From NCBI RefSeq assembly GCF_900112025.1, contig NZ_FOKL01000005.1, positions 424,796-488,795 on the forward strand: DNA of 64,000 nt, in the 5' to 3' direction. Source of the stretch: Janthinobacterium sp. 344 (GTDB lineage: Bacteria > Pseudomonadota > Gammaproteobacteria > Burkholderiales > Burkholderiaceae_D). Position 1 is the first letter of the stretch; each line of letters starts with the position of its first letter. Under the pieces are notes generated by a model, which did no database searches, was not told the origin of the DNA, and was given only the letters and a program-made list of their open reading frames with translations. This document shows positions 27,935-36,924 of this stretch, piece after piece. A program made the position numbers and the translations under genes.

Positions 27935-28750
27935 ATGGTCAATATTAGCGCAGCAGGAATCCAGTCTGGACGGGACAGCCTGTCCGCAGCGGCGTCCGTC
28001 GTTGAAACACAGCAGGCCGTCGCGGCGAAAGCCAGCGCGATCGAGGCGCCCGCCGGCGCCGGCGCCGTGTCCGATAATGTGGTGATTTCCACGCTGGCCG
28101 GGCGCCTGTCGAAGGCCGAGACGGCCACCAGCGCCAGCCTGCAGGGACTCGGCCACGACGCCCTGGCAAGCCGCGTCAATGACAGCATCAGCCGCATTCT
28201 GTATCCGCTCGATGCGGCACACAAGGCAGCGGCCGCCCAGCAGGAGCCGCAACCGAATGATGCGGCATCGGCCAAGTCCGCCGCCGCGGCGACGGCCTAT
28301 ATCGACGGGCGGGGCAAGAATCCGTTCGCGGGCCTGTCGCGCGATCAATTGGCCACCATCGCCTACGATGAGAGCGGCACGTTTACGGTCAATGAACGAC
28401 GCGCCGCGTATTACCAGGCTGGCGATGACGAACAGGCGTGGCGCCAGCAAGTGGTGGCGCAAGCCATGCATGAATACAATACCACCGGCAAGATGACCGA
28501 TTTCTTCAAGTCGGTGCTGGCGCATTTCAATGACTTGCCCAAGCTGGAGCAGGCGCAATATCCCGAGCAATATGCCAGCGGCCTGGAAGATAAAATCAAG
28601 CTCGATTTCAATTATTTCAACCACGCCCCCGGCGATGCCGCGCCAACGCCAGGGTCGCTGGCCAGCATGGCGCGGCAGCAGGGCGTGTCCCCGGCCCAGG
28701 ATCTGTTCGCGATGCTGGGGCCGGAACCGCGGCGCGCCACGGCGGCGTAA
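27935..28750 (+). CDS. Hypothetical protein
   Basis: A 271-residue protein with no signal peptide or membrane span. The first 120 residues are Ala/Ser-rich and low in complexity (SAAASVVETQQAVAAKASAI). The second half has more typical globular sequence (AGLSRDQLATIAYDESG, then YNTTGKMTDFFKSVLAHFND). The N-terminus MVNISAAGIQSG resembles the short disordered starts of surface or secreted effector proteins, but no family is recognised. GGGAC lies before the ATG. It is convergent with the ferredoxin gene, 10 bases away. Confidence 0.6.
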   Translation: MVNISAAGIQSGRDSLSAAASVVETQQAVAAKASAIEAPAGAGAVSDNVVISTLAGRLSKAETATSASLQGLGHDALASRVNDSISRILYPLDAAHKAAAAQQEPQPNDAASAKSAAAATAYIDGRGKNPFAGLSRDQLATIAYDESGTFTVNERRAAYYQAGDDEQAWRQQVVAQAMHEYNTTGKMTDFFKSVLAHFNDLPKLEQAQYPEQYASGLEDKIKLDFNYFNHAPGDAAPTPGSLASMARQQGVSPAQDLFAMLGPEPRRATAA

Positions 28751-28760
28751 AAACAGGCGA

Positions 28761-29099
28761 TCAGCTGTTCTCCTTGGCATGATTCAAGGTGTAGCGGGGA
28801 AGTTCCACCGTCACGTCTTGCGTGCCCACGCGGGCCTGGCATGACAGGCGCGAATGGGGCTGCAAGCCCCAGGCCTGGTCGAGCATGTCTTCCTCATTGT
28901 CGCCCAGCGCGTTGAGCGAATCGAACCCGCGCACCACGACGACGTGGCAGGTGGAGCAGGCGCCCACCTGGCCGCAGGCGTGTTCCATGTCAATCCGATT
29001 GGCCAGCAAGGCATCGCAGATGCTCATGCTATCCGGCGCGTCAATGATGGCGCCGTCGGGCGCCAGCTCGGGATGGGGCAGTACGGTGATGGTGGGCAT
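28761..29099 (-). CDS. 2Fe-2S ferredoxin (ISC/adrenodoxin type)
   Basis: A 112-residue plant/adrenodoxin-type ferredoxin. The cluster ligands are Cys42, Cys48, Cys51 and Cys87 (HACGQVGACSTCH ... SCQAR), the spacing of ISC ferredoxin. It is a soluble one-electron carrier. In most proteobacteria fdx lies in the isc operon; here it is alone, so it may be a second copy. GGAGTC precedes the ATG at 29099, and a longer in-frame start would add 30 atypical residues. Confidence 0.92.
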   Translation of the reverse strand: MPTITVLPHPELAPDGAIIDAPDSMSICDALLANRIDMEHACGQVGACSTCHVVVVRGFDSLNALGDNEEDMLDQAWGLQPHSRLSCQARVGTQDVTVELPRYTLNHAKENS

Positions 29100-29198
29100 G
29101 CGGGAGACTCCGTGGTTGGTTTTGAATACCGCCACCTTGGACCTTCCCGCCTGGACAAGGTCAAGCGCAGTGTGCGCCTGACCCGGCACTTGCCGCGC

Positions 29199-29831
29199 CT
29201 ACAGCTTCGATGCCGGATGGTCCGCGAGCGGCACAAAACCTCCGGTCGCTTCGTCCAGCGCGTCGAGCGAGCCGTTTTCGATGTCGTACACCCAGCCATG
29301 CAGGGTCAGCCGCTTTTGCGTGATGGCCAGGGCCACCGAAGGGTGGGTGCGGAGGTTATTCAGTTGCGCGACGACGTTGGCGCGCACCATGCCGTCGATG
29401 CGATCCTGCTCCGTGGCGTGCTCGACGGATTCGTTGATCATGCGCGCCGCGTCCGCGTGCCGCAGCCAGCTCTTGACGGCGGGCATGTGCTCGAGGCAGG
29501 TGCAGGTGGCAATGGCTTTCATGGCGCCGCAGTCGGAATGGCCACAAATGACGATGTCCGTCACCTGCAGGGCCGCCACGGCAAATTCCACGGACGCGCT
29601 CACGCCGCCCGGTTCCGGACCGAACGAGGGCACGATATTGCCTGCGTTGCGAATCACGAACAGTTCGCCAGGTTCCCGTTGCGTCACCAGTTCCGGCACC
29701 ATGCGGCTGTCGGAACACGAGATGAACAAGGCCTTGGGCGTCTGGCCCGTGGCCAGCGTCTTGAACAGCTCCCGGCGTTCAGGAAAGACTTCCTTCTGGA
29801 ACCGTAGAAATCCGGCAATGATGTCGCGCAT
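29199..29831 (-). CDS. can: Beta-class carbonic anhydrase
   Basis: A 210-residue zinc enzyme interconverting CO2 and bicarbonate. Zinc ligands and catalytic pair are all present: Cys39, Asp41, Arg43 (CSDSR), His98 and Cys101 (GHSDCGA). The full family length and the [11 protein letters not shown] helix support a functional enzyme. No good ribosome-binding site precedes the ATG, but the N-terminus fits the family. Confidence 0.94.
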   Translation of the reverse strand: MRDIIAGFLRFQKEVFPERRELFKTLATGQTPKALFISCSDSRMVPELVTQREPGELFVIRNAGNIVPSFGPEPGGVSASVEFAVAALQVTDIVICGHSDCGAMKAIATCTCLEHMPAVKSWLRHADAARMINESVEHATEQDRIDGMVRANVVAQLNNLRTHPSVALAITQKRLTLHGWVYDIENGSLDALDEATGGFVPLADHPASKL

Positions 29832-29904
29832 AAATAAAAGAAAAGAGTGGTGTGAGCCCGTATTATCGCCGAAGTTGGCGCGGCCGGCTTGCCGGCAGGC
29901 CGGG

Positions 29905-30288
29905 TCAAGGGCCGACGATGCAGCGGTCGATATGCGCGAGCAATTGCAGAAACACGCGTTTGTCGGCCATGTGATTCATCGTGTTGCTCATGAAAACATC
30001 GCTGGCGGCCGCTGCCACGGCACTGCGGGCCTGCGCGCAGGCCGCATGCAGTTGCGCGCGGTCAAGCTCCAGCAGCGCCGCGGCGATGCCAGCCTGCGTG
30101 AAATCGAAGGCATCCATGCCGCAGCAGCCGGCCGCGCAATGCGTTTCCAGGCGGCAGATCAGCGGCCACAGCTCGCCCAGCAAGGCATCGATGTCGATCG
30201 CCTGGTCATAGCGGCCGTCAAGATCGATGAAGTCGATCCAGGCGTCGTCGCCGATCTGGATAGCGTACTGGCGGTCGCGTTCGCTCAT
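29905..30288 (-). CDS. Hypothetical protein (DUF6331-like)
   Basis: A 127-residue soluble protein. Its most distinctive feature is a Cys-rich stretch, [14 protein letters not shown], after a beta-rich N-terminus ([17 protein letters not shown]). The pattern recalls the DUF6331 family; no function is known. It sits between the carbonic anhydrase and lpxO genes on the same strand, 36 bases after the lpxO terminator. Confidence 0.65.
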   Translation of the reverse strand: MSERDRQYAIQIGDDAWIDFIDLDGRYDQAIDIDALLGELWPLICRLETHCAAGCCGMDAFDFTQAGIAAALLELDRAQLHAACAQARSAVAAAASDVFMSNTMNHMADKRVFLQLLAHIDRCIVGP

Positions 30289-30323
30289 TTTTTCAGATTC
30301 TCCCGGCCGGTGGCATCGCGCGA

Positions 30324-30347
30324 TAAAAAAAACCGCCCGGAGGCGGT
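30324..30347 (-). terminator. Rho-independent terminator of lpxO
   Basis: Read on the minus strand, ACCGCC and GGCGGT pair around a TCCG tetraloop, followed by a run of eight T. It lies 24 bases after the lpxO-like stop codon. Confidence 0.92.
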
Positions 30348-30370
30348 GGTGTCAAGGCGCTGCCGCCGAT

Positions 30371-31270
30371 TTAGATAAAGTAGATCAGCGCGATGATGCC
30401 GACCACCAGCGCCACGCGGGTGATCTGGTACGCCGTCTTGTTCCACGCCTTGAAGCGGCGGCGGTACTGGCCCATGGTCCAGGAAATCTGGAACAGCTTG
30501 CTCACGCCGCCCACCTGGTCGCCCAGTTCGTTGGGCGAGGCGGCTGCCGTCATCAGGGTGCGGCCCAGCCAGCGGTTCAAGCCTTGCGCCCAGCGGTAGC
30601 GCATCGGGCGCTCGATGTCGCAGAACAGGATGATGCGGTCGCTGTCGGCATCGTTGCGTGCCCAGTGGATATACGTTTCATCGAACATCACGGCCTGGCC
30701 ATCGCGCCAGCTGTGGCGCTCGCCATCGACGTCGATGAAGCAGCGGTCATCGTTCGGCGTCTGCAGGCCCAGGTGGTAGCGCAGGGAGCCGGCGAACGGG
30801 TCGCGGTGCGGGTTGAGCTTGCCGCCTTGCGGCAATTCCGCAAACATGGCGGCCTTGATCGAGGGAATCGATTGCAGCAGCGCATAGGTTTGCGGGCACA
30901 TCTGCTGGGCCGACGGGTGGTTGGCGTCGTACCATTTCAGGTAGAAACGCTTCCAGCCATACTTGAAGAAGGAATTGAAGCCCACGTCATTGTTCTTTTC
31001 GGCCGCCTTGATCTTTTTCATTTCCTGCATGCGCAGCGCTTCATCGCGGATGATCTGCCAGTTCTGCTGCAGCGGCGCCAGTTCCGGGAATTGCTCGACG
31101 GATAAATATGGCGTGGCCGGCACCTTGGAAAAGGTGTGCATGAACAGGTTCAGCGGCGCCATGAACGAGGAATGATCGAAGATCTGGCGGCGGAACGGCA
31201 GGCGCACCTTGCCCCGGAAATGAATATGTAAAACAGAAAACACAAAAATGCCCAGCAAGGCCCACTTCAT
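30371..31270 (-). CDS. lpxO: Aspartyl/asparaginyl beta-hydroxylase family, LpxO-like lipid A hydroxylase
   Basis: A 299-residue Fe(II)/2-oxoglutarate dioxygenase. An N-terminal membrane anchor (WALLGIFVFSVLHIHF) and a C-terminal hydrophobic tail (VALVVGIIALIYFI) flank the catalytic domain with iron ligands in NPHRDP and the second His in YIHWARND. LpxO places a 2-hydroxyl group on the secondary acyl chain of lipid A at the inner face of the membrane. Length and double anchoring fit LpxO better than soluble peptide hydroxylases. The ATG at 31270, with GAGG seven bases before it, replaces a TTG two codons upstream. Confidence 0.85.
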   Translation of the reverse strand: MKWALLGIFVFSVLHIHFRGKVRLPFRRQIFDHSSFMAPLNLFMHTFSKVPATPYLSVEQFPELAPLQQNWQIIRDEALRMQEMKKIKAAEKNNDVGFNSFFKYGWKRFYLKWYDANHPSAQQMCPQTYALLQSIPSIKAAMFAELPQGGKLNPHRDPFAGSLRYHLGLQTPNDDRCFIDVDGERHSWRDGQAVMFDETYIHWARNDADSDRIILFCDIERPMRYRWAQGLNRWLGRTLMTAAASPNELGDQVGGVSKLFQISWTMGQYRRRFKAWNKTAYQITRVALVVGIIALIYFI

Positions 31271-31414
31271 ACACAACCTCGTTTTTTAAGAATGGGGCAA
31301 TTATAACCAGTTAATGGCCTCGCCATCCTGCACCTGGGTGAAGGAATCATGAAGCGGCATCCACGGCGCAGCTGCCCTACAATATCCGCATTTGACCACT
31401 TTCAAGGAGTAACG

Positions 31415-31849
31415 ATGGATATCTGGCACGCACCGCTCGACCTGGCCATGCTCAATGCCGCCAGCGAGGGCACGGCGATGCGCCATCTGGGCATCGCCTT
31501 CACGGCCTTCGGCCCGGACTGGATCGAGGCGACCATGCCCGTTGACCACCGCACCATGCAGCCTTTCAAGCTGCTGCATGGCGGCGCTTCCGTGCTGCTG
31601 GCCGAAACCCTGGGCAGCATGGCCGCGAATGCCTGCCTCGACAGCCGCAAGCAGGTGAGCGTGGGGCAGGAAATCAACGCCAACCACGTGCGCGGCGTGC
31701 GCGGCGGCCATGTCACGGGCCGCGCCACGCCGGTCCACCGTGGGCGCACCAGCCAGGTCTGGGAAATTCGCATCGTCGACGAGCAGGGCAAGCTGTGCTG
31801 CATTTCCCGCATCACCATGGCCGTGATCGATGCGCCTGGCGCCGCCTGA
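31415..31849 (+). CDS. PaaI/YdiI-type hotdog-fold acyl-CoA thioesterase
   Basis: A 144-residue hotdog thioesterase. The catalytic segment is LLHGGASVLLAETLGS, with the HGG and Glu of the 4-hydroxybenzoyl-CoA thioesterase AL1 / MenI (YdiI) type, followed by EINANHVR. It hydrolyses an acyl-CoA; the substrate cannot be read from sequence. AAGGAGT precedes the ATG. Monocistronic and divergent from lpxO. Confidence 0.9.
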   Translation: MDIWHAPLDLAMLNAASEGTAMRHLGIAFTAFGPDWIEATMPVDHRTMQPFKLLHGGASVLLAETLGSMAANACLDSRKQVSVGQEINANHVRGVRGGHVTGRATPVHRGRTSQVWEIRIVDEQGKLCCISRITMAVIDAPGAA

Positions 31850-31919
31850 AATTCATGCTTGTTGACCTGCATCAAGGCATTAAAAGTGGACGCGTGGAAT
31901 GATAAATAACGTTGTTCGC

Positions 31920-32122
31920 TTATAATTCAGTGTGCTCACGTGCCGCGCCGGGTTCCCGCGCGCGCCTACATTGCCCGAAATACAAGCTGACTGCCCAAAA
32001 AACGCAAGTTAGATACCCATCCCGCCACTAGCGGCGGGACCGGAGAGACGACGGCTGGCAGATTGTCCGGTTTCCATGAAACCGGCCAAACATTCAACTT
32101 TATTATAGGCAACAAAAAAACA
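31920..32122 (+). promoter_or_regulatory. Long 5' leader of the chemoreceptor gene with two hairpins
   Basis: A TATAAT at 31921-31926 is a likely -10 element. Downstream lie two perfect hairpins: TCCCGCC/GGCGGGA (32020-32026 with 32033-32039) and CCGGTTTC/GAAACCGG with a CAT loop (32067-32085). Neither has a T-run. The second ends 37 bases before the ATG, so the transcript would carry a structured leader of nearly 190 bases. I cannot match it to a known riboswitch class. Confidence 0.45.
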
Positions 32123-33703
32123 ATGAAGTCATTCAATCGTCTGACGATAGGCGCCCGCTTGAGCGCGGGCTTTGCCATGCTGGTGCTGCTGATGCTGGTA
32201 CTGGCCGCTTTTGCGCTGCTGCGCATCGGCGCCATCTCCGGCGCCATGGAAGCGCAGGAAAAAGTCCAGCTGGAAAAACTCGAACCGCTGTACGTGGCGC
32301 GCGAAGCGCTCGACCAGACGGGCCTGGCCGCGCGCAATGCCTATATCTTCCATGACCAGGCGGCCGCCGAGAAAGAGCTGGCCATCCTCGACAGCCAGAA
32401 AGCGCTGTACCTGGAAGCGCTGGCCAGACTCGCGCCCAAGTTCGCCGGCGACGCGCAGTTCGACAAGGTCAGCAAGGGGCTGACCGCCATGGCGCAGGAG
32501 CTGCAGCGGCCACGCCAGTTCCGCGCGGCGGGCCAGATGGAGCAATACGGCACCTTCCTCGTCGATGAGTGCAGCCCCTTGCGGCGGCAGATCGTCGCCG
32601 ATATCGATGCGGTACTGAAAGCCGTGCAGCGCGAGTCGGAACAGGCGAGCGTGGCTGCGCGCGCCATCCACGCGCAGTCGCTGCGCTGGATCGGTGTGCT
32701 GGCCGCGCTGAGCGTGCTGGCGTGCATCGCGGTCGCCACCGTCATCACGCGCGGCCTGCTGCGCCAGCTGGGCGGCGAACCGGCGTATGCGGCGTCCATC
32801 GCCGGGCGCATCGCCCAGGGCGAGCTGGCCATCGACGTGCACACGCGCGAGGGCGACGACAGCAGCTTGCTGTATGCCATCAAGACCATGCGCGACAACC
32901 TGGCCGCCATCGTCGGCAAGGTGCGCCACGGTACGGAAAGCATCGCCACGGCCTCGACGGAAATCGCCTCGGGCAACCGCGACCTGTCGCAGCGCACGGA
33001 GCAGCAGGCCGGTTCGCTGGAAGAAGTGGCCTCGTCCATGGAAGAGCTGATTTCCACCGTGCGCCAGAATGCCGAGAACGCGCAGCAAGCCAACCGCCTG
33101 GCGCGCGAAGCCTCGCGCGTCTCCGAGCAGGGCGGCAAGGCCGTCGCCGAGGTGGTGCACACCATGGGGCTGATCAATGCGTCGTCGAACAAGATCGTCG
33201 ACATCATCGGCGTGATCGACAGCATCGCCTTCCAGACGAACATCCTGGCCTTGAACGCGGCCGTGGAAGCGGCGCGCGCGGGTGAACAGGGTCGTGGCTT
33301 TGCCGTCGTCGCCACCGAAGTGCGCAACCTGGCGCAGCGCTCCAGCGCCGCCGCGCGCGAAATCAAGCTGCTGATCGACGATTCCGTCAGCAAGGTCGGC
33401 ACGGGCACCCTGCTGGTCGAGCAGGCGGGCGCCACCATGCATGACGTGGTGGCCGGCATCGGCCGGGTCACGGGCATCATGGCCGAAATCAGCCACGCCA
33501 CGCAGGAGCAGGGCGCCGGCATCGAGCAGGTCAACCGCGCCATCGTCGACATGGACCGCGTGACCCAGCAAAACGCGGCCCTGGTGGAACAGGCCGCCGC
33601 CGCCGCGCAGGAATTGCAGCAGCAGGCGGCGCAGCTGGAACAGGAAGTGGGCATCTTCAAGCTGGCGCAGCCGGCCACCGGCCCCCTGCGCCTGGCGGCC
33701 TGA
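32123..33703 (+). CDS. Methyl-accepting chemotaxis protein
   Basis: A 526-residue transmembrane chemoreceptor. Membrane helix at about 12-32, periplasmic four-helix-bundle sensor (about 35-190), second helix at about 192-212, HAMP, then the cytoplasmic signalling coil. The highly conserved hairpin tip is present ([19 protein letters not shown] followed by QGRGFAVVA). Methylation-region heptads flank it on both sides. There is no C-terminal CheR-docking pentapeptide. The ligand is unknown. The start [13 protein letters not shown] is typical of this receptor class. Confidence 0.93.
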   Translation: MKSFNRLTIGARLSAGFAMLVLLMLVLAAFALLRIGAISGAMEAQEKVQLEKLEPLYVAREALDQTGLAARNAYIFHDQAAAEKELAILDSQKALYLEALARLAPKFAGDAQFDKVSKGLTAMAQELQRPRQFRAAGQMEQYGTFLVDECSPLRRQIVADIDAVLKAVQRESEQASVAARAIHAQSLRWIGVLAALSVLACIAVATVITRGLLRQLGGEPAYAASIAGRIAQGELAIDVHTREGDDSSLLYAIKTMRDNLAAIVGKVRHGTESIATASTEIASGNRDLSQRTEQQAGSLEEVASSMEELISTVRQNAENAQQANRLAREASRVSEQGGKAVAEVVHTMGLINASSNKIVDIIGVIDSIAFQTNILALNAAVEAARAGEQGRGFAVVATEVRNLAQRSSAAAREIKLLIDDSVSKVGTGTLLVEQAGATMHDVVAGIGRVTGIMAEISHATQEQGAGIEQVNRAIVDMDRVTQQNAALVEQAAAAAQELQQQAAQLEQEVGIFKLAQPATGPLRLAA

Positions 33704-33779
33704 GGGCCCAGCGTCACGCGGCGCGCCATGCGCCGTGTTCCGCGCTACAATGAGCGCTGGATCACCGCCAGGACTCCCC

Positions 33780-34319
33780 ATGCAAGTGCGCAGCAGCCAC
33801 GATATGTCCAGTCCGGACGGTGCCGACAAACCGGCGCCGCCCGTGCTGCAGCAGGCTTTGGCCGGCCTCGGCTGGGGCTTGCTCACCTGCGTGCTGTGCT
33901 TTGTCATCCTGTTCATCACCAAATGGCTGCTGCCGCCCGAATACTGGGGCGCGCACACGGGCCTGGCCAAGTTCAAGCGCGAAGTGTCGCTGCCCATGCT
34001 GGTATTCTGGGTGGTCATCTATTCCCCCATCCTGGAAACCTTCCTGGGCCAGCTGCTGCCGCTGGAAATCCTCAAGCGCCTGGGCGCCAGCCGCCAGCTG
34101 AGCATTTTTATCGGCGCCATCCTGTGGGGCATCGTGCATTGCATCAGCGGCGGCCTGCTGCACGCCATCGTCGCGCTGGGTTCGGGCGCCATGTTCAGCT
34201 TTGTCTACCTGCGCTACCGCGGCCCGGGCGTGGCCGCCGCCTACACGACGACGGCGTTTTCGCGCGCCTGCAATAACATCGCCATCCTCGTCGCCGTGTT
34301 CTACGGCCTCGACGCTTAA
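33780..34319 (+). CDS. CPBP-family intramembrane protein with degenerate active site
   Basis: A 179-residue membrane protein with about five helices. It resembles the CPBP/Abi (Rce1-like) intramembrane protease family: the first motif region reads SPILETFLGQ where active members have EExxxR, and the second has His in GIVHCISGG. The replaced Glu and Arg suggest reduced or no protease activity, or an alternative lineage. The ATG at 33780 with AGGA upstream is preferred; ATG 33804 is possible. Confidence 0.65.
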   Translation: MQVRSSHDMSSPDGADKPAPPVLQQALAGLGWGLLTCVLCFVILFITKWLLPPEYWGAHTGLAKFKREVSLPMLVFWVVIYSPILETFLGQLLPLEILKRLGASRQLSIFIGAILWGIVHCISGGLLHAIVALGSGAMFSFVYLRYRGPGVAAAYTTTAFSRACNNIAILVAVFYGLDA

Positions 34320-34509
34320 GACGCCGGCCAACGCCCGCTGCGCGCCGCCGTGCTCACGCGTCATGGCCGCCGGGACTGTTGCCATGCCTGCCGGGACGCG
34401 GGGCGGTGCGGGGCGCCAATCGGCGCATGACAGGCGCAATCCGCGCGCCACGGCGCCGCAAAAGTGACTATAGTGAGGCGTCTGATCCACACCTGCCAAG
34501 GGAGACATC

Positions 34510-35007
34510 ATGCACAGCATCCAGAAGATTACCCCGTGTTTATGGTTCAACGGTCATGCCGAGGCGGCGGCCCTGTTTTATACGGGAATTTTCCCCAACT
34601 CCAAGATCGGCCAGATCCTGCGCTACGGCGAGGAGGGCCAGGAAATCCACGGCCAGGAGCCGGGCAGCGTCCTGACGGTGGCGTTCGAACTGGACGGCCA
34701 GACGTTCACGGGCTTGAACGGCGGACCGCTATTCCAGTTTTCCGAGGCAATCTCGTTCCAGGTCAATTGCGAAACGCAGGACGAGGTCGACCATTACTGG
34801 ACCCAGCTGTCCGAAGGCGGGCCGAAGGAAGCGCAGCAGTGCGGCTGGCTCAAGGACCAGTTCGGGGTGTCGTGGCAAATCGTGCCCACCATCATGGTCA
34901 AGCTGCTGGGCGACCCCGACCCCGTCAAGGCCCAGCGGGTGATGAAAGCCATGATGGGCATGAAAAAGATCAACATCGACGACATCAAGCGGGCCTACGC
35001 GGGCTAG
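34510..35007 (+). CDS. VOC-family PhnB-like protein
   Basis: A 165-residue glyoxalase-fold protein. The N-terminus (KITPCLWFNGHAEAAALFY) and the GWLKDQFGVSWQIVP motif are those of the PhnB/3-demethylubiquinone-methyltransferase-like group. The C-terminal extension (VMKAMMGMKKINIDDIKRA) is also characteristic. Despite the database name these proteins are not proven methyltransferases. GGGAG precedes the ATG. Confidence 0.88.
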   Translation: MHSIQKITPCLWFNGHAEAAALFYTGIFPNSKIGQILRYGEEGQEIHGQEPGSVLTVAFELDGQTFTGLNGGPLFQFSEAISFQVNCETQDEVDHYWTQLSEGGPKEAQQCGWLKDQFGVSWQIVPTIMVKLLGDPDPVKAQRVMKAMMGMKKINIDDIKRAYAG

Positions 35008-35013
35008 GCCGGC

Positions 35014-35042
35014 CCGCTGGCGGGGCGGGCGCACGCCAGCGG
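35014..35042. repeat. Inverted repeat after the VOC gene
   Basis: CCGCTGGCG (35014-35022) and CGCCAGCGG (35034-35042) form a nine-pair stem. With no T-run following, it may help Rho-dependent termination or RNA stability. Confidence 0.5.
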
Positions 35043-35113
35043 CGCGCCCTGTCCAAGATGGCCGGCATTTGTTATAGTCCCAGCCATCTTTCCATCCGCC
35101 TACAGACTCTGCC

Positions 35114-36349
35114 ATGACCTCAAGCACCATCCCCCGCAGCACCATCGCGCCCCGCACCTTCGGCACGCCCCTGTCTTCCACCGCCGTCAAGGTCATGCTG
35201 CTGGGCTCGGGCGAACTGGGCAAGGAAGTCATCATTGCGCTGCAGCGCCTGGGCGTGGAAGTGATCGCCGTCGACCGCTATCCGAACGCGCCGGGCCACC
35301 CGGTGGCGCACCGCTCGCACGTGATCGACATGAACGACGGCGTGGCGCTGGCCGCCCTGATCGCGCTGGAAAAGCCGGACCTGATCGTGCCGGAAATCGA
35401 AGCCATCGCCACCGACACGCTGGCCGCGCTGGAAGCGGCGGGGCAGATCACCTGCATCCCGAACGCGCGCGCGGCCGTGCTGACGATGAACCGCGAAGGC
35501 ATCCGCACCCTGGCGGCCGAAACCCTGGGCGTGGCGACCTCGCCCTACCGCTTCGCCAGCAGCCTGCAGGAGCTGCAGCTGGCGTGCCAGGAAATCGGTT
35601 TTCCGTGCGTGGTGAAACCCGTCATGTCGTCGTCGGGCAAGGGCCAGTCCAAACTGGATGGCGCCGCCGACGTGGAAACGGCATGGGCCTACGCGGCCAG
35701 CGGCGGCAGGGTCGACACGGGGCGCGTCATCGTCGAGGGTTTCATCGACTTCGATTACGAAATCACCCTGCTGACGGTGCGCGCCGTGGGCGCCTCGGGA
35801 CAGATTGAAACGCAGTTCTGCGAGCCGATCGGCCATGTGCAGGTGCAGGGCGATTACGTGGAATCGTGGCAGCCGGCGCGCATGGCGCCGCTGGCGCTGG
35901 AGCGCGCGCGCGACATCGCCCGCAAGGTGACGGACAACCTGGGCGGCCTGGGCCTGTTTGGCGTGGAGCTGTTCGTCAAGGAGGACATGGTGTGGTTCTC
36001 GGAAGTGAGCCCCCGTCCGCACGATACGGGCATGGTGACCATGGCCAGCCAGGTGCAGAGCGAATTCGAACTGCACGCGAAAGCCATCCTCGGCTTGCCC
36101 GTCAACGTGGCGCTGCGCTCGCCCGCCGCCTCGGCCGTCATCTATGGCCAGCTGGAAGCGAAAGGCATCGCCTTCGAAGGCGTGGCGGACGCCTTGAGCG
36201 TGCCGGGCGCGGACCTGCGCCTGTTCGGCAAGCCGGAATCGTTCGCCCGCCGGCGCATGGGCGTGGCGCTGGCCACGGCAGACGATATCGACACGGCCCG
36301 CCAGCGCGCCGTGCTGGCCGCGTCGAAAGTGCGGCCGGTGGCGCGCTGA
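35114..36349 (+). CDS. purT: Formate-dependent phosphoribosylglycinamide formyltransferase
   Basis: A 411-residue ATP-grasp enzyme that makes formyl-GAR from GAR, formate and ATP, an alternative to PurN in purine synthesis. The start region [22 protein letters not shown]-binding [29 protein letters not shown] and the catalytic [12 protein letters not shown] segment are all present at family length. Its stop overlaps the ATG of the next gene (TGATG), so the two are translationally coupled. Confidence 0.97.
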   Translation: MTSSTIPRSTIAPRTFGTPLSSTAVKVMLLGSGELGKEVIIALQRLGVEVIAVDRYPNAPGHPVAHRSHVIDMNDGVALAALIALEKPDLIVPEIEAIATDTLAALEAAGQITCIPNARAAVLTMNREGIRTLAAETLGVATSPYRFASSLQELQLACQEIGFPCVVKPVMSSSGKGQSKLDGAADVETAWAYAASGGRVDTGRVIVEGFIDFDYEITLLTVRAVGASGQIETQFCEPIGHVQVQGDYVESWQPARMAPLALERARDIARKVTDNLGGLGLFGVELFVKEDMVWFSEVSPRPHDTGMVTMASQVQSEFELHAKAILGLPVNVALRSPAASAVIYGQLEAKGIAFEGVADALSVPGADLRLFGKPESFARRRMGVALATADDIDTARQRAVLAASKVRPVAR

Positions 36350-36795
36350 TGGCCGTGGTGGCGGCTGCCAGCCTGCCGCAGGCCGACGCCGGCGGCGACG
36401 ACATCAAGCGCAAGCTGCGCGGCCACATCGCGCGGCGCAACCTGGCCGGAGCCGCCAACGACTGCAAGTGGAACGAGCTGCTGGCCTGCATGCGCGGGCG
36501 CGCCGACTGGGTGCCGTCCTACCGCTACGGTTCCGTCTCCGGCTACGTCTCGCGCTGGGACACGGAATGGGACTATCACCCGCCATTCCCGTTCATGGGC
36601 GTGGAGTGGTTCGACATCAGCCTGACCTCGGAAGAACACGTGGCCATGCTGCTGCCGAAAAAAATCATCGACCACGGCGTGTGGATCGTGCCGGAGCTGG
36701 AACGCATCGGCTTCGATTTCGAGGTGCGCGACAGGGTGGCGCGCATCTGGGGCTATCTGCCCCGTTCCTATCATGACTTTCCGCCTGCTGATTGA
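36349..36795 (+). CDS. Hypothetical protein (DUF6678-like), coupled to purT
   Basis: A 148-residue soluble protein. The core is rich in aromatics: WNELLACMRGRADWVPSYR, then WDTEWDYHPPFPFMGVEWFD and a C-terminal DRVARIWGYLPRS. This resembles DUF6678, proteins of unknown function. It starts on the last base of the purT stop codon. The last bases and the stop codon coincide with the left end of the MITE-like element at 36794. Confidence 0.72.
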   Translation: MAVVAAASLPQADAGGDDIKRKLRGHIARRNLAGAANDCKWNELLACMRGRADWVPSYRYGSVSGYVSRWDTEWDYHPPFPFMGVEWFDISLTSEEHVAMLLPKKIIDHGVWIVPELERIGFDFEVRDRVARIWGYLPRSYHDFPPAD

Positions 36796-36913
36796 CACCG
36801 GACCAACCCTGCTGCGCGTCGGTACAGGCGGCCCGCGATGCTCACCGTACCAGAGTACGGTGGCGCTTCTTGGCCACCTCTTTCGTCCGCTCGCTACGGT
36901 TTTGTCAGGTGTC
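36794..36913. repeat. MITE-like imperfect palindromic element
   Basis: About 120 bases bounded by imperfect terminal inverted repeats: GACACCGGACCAA at 36794-36806 and TTTGTCAGGTGTC at 36901-36913 (11 of 13 pair). At the centre is a perfect hairpin, CACCGTAC - CAGA - GTACGGTG (36843-36862). The two halves are related along much of their length. It contains no gene. It fits a small non-autonomous mobile or REP-like repeat; copy number elsewhere is unknown. Confidence 0.6.
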
Positions 36914-36924
36914 GTAAATAATAG

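Noticed and set aside
31980..32100. Known riboswitch (cyclic-di-GMP or glycine type) in the chemoreceptor leader
   Set aside because: The conserved core sequences of these classes are absent; only generic hairpins are seen.
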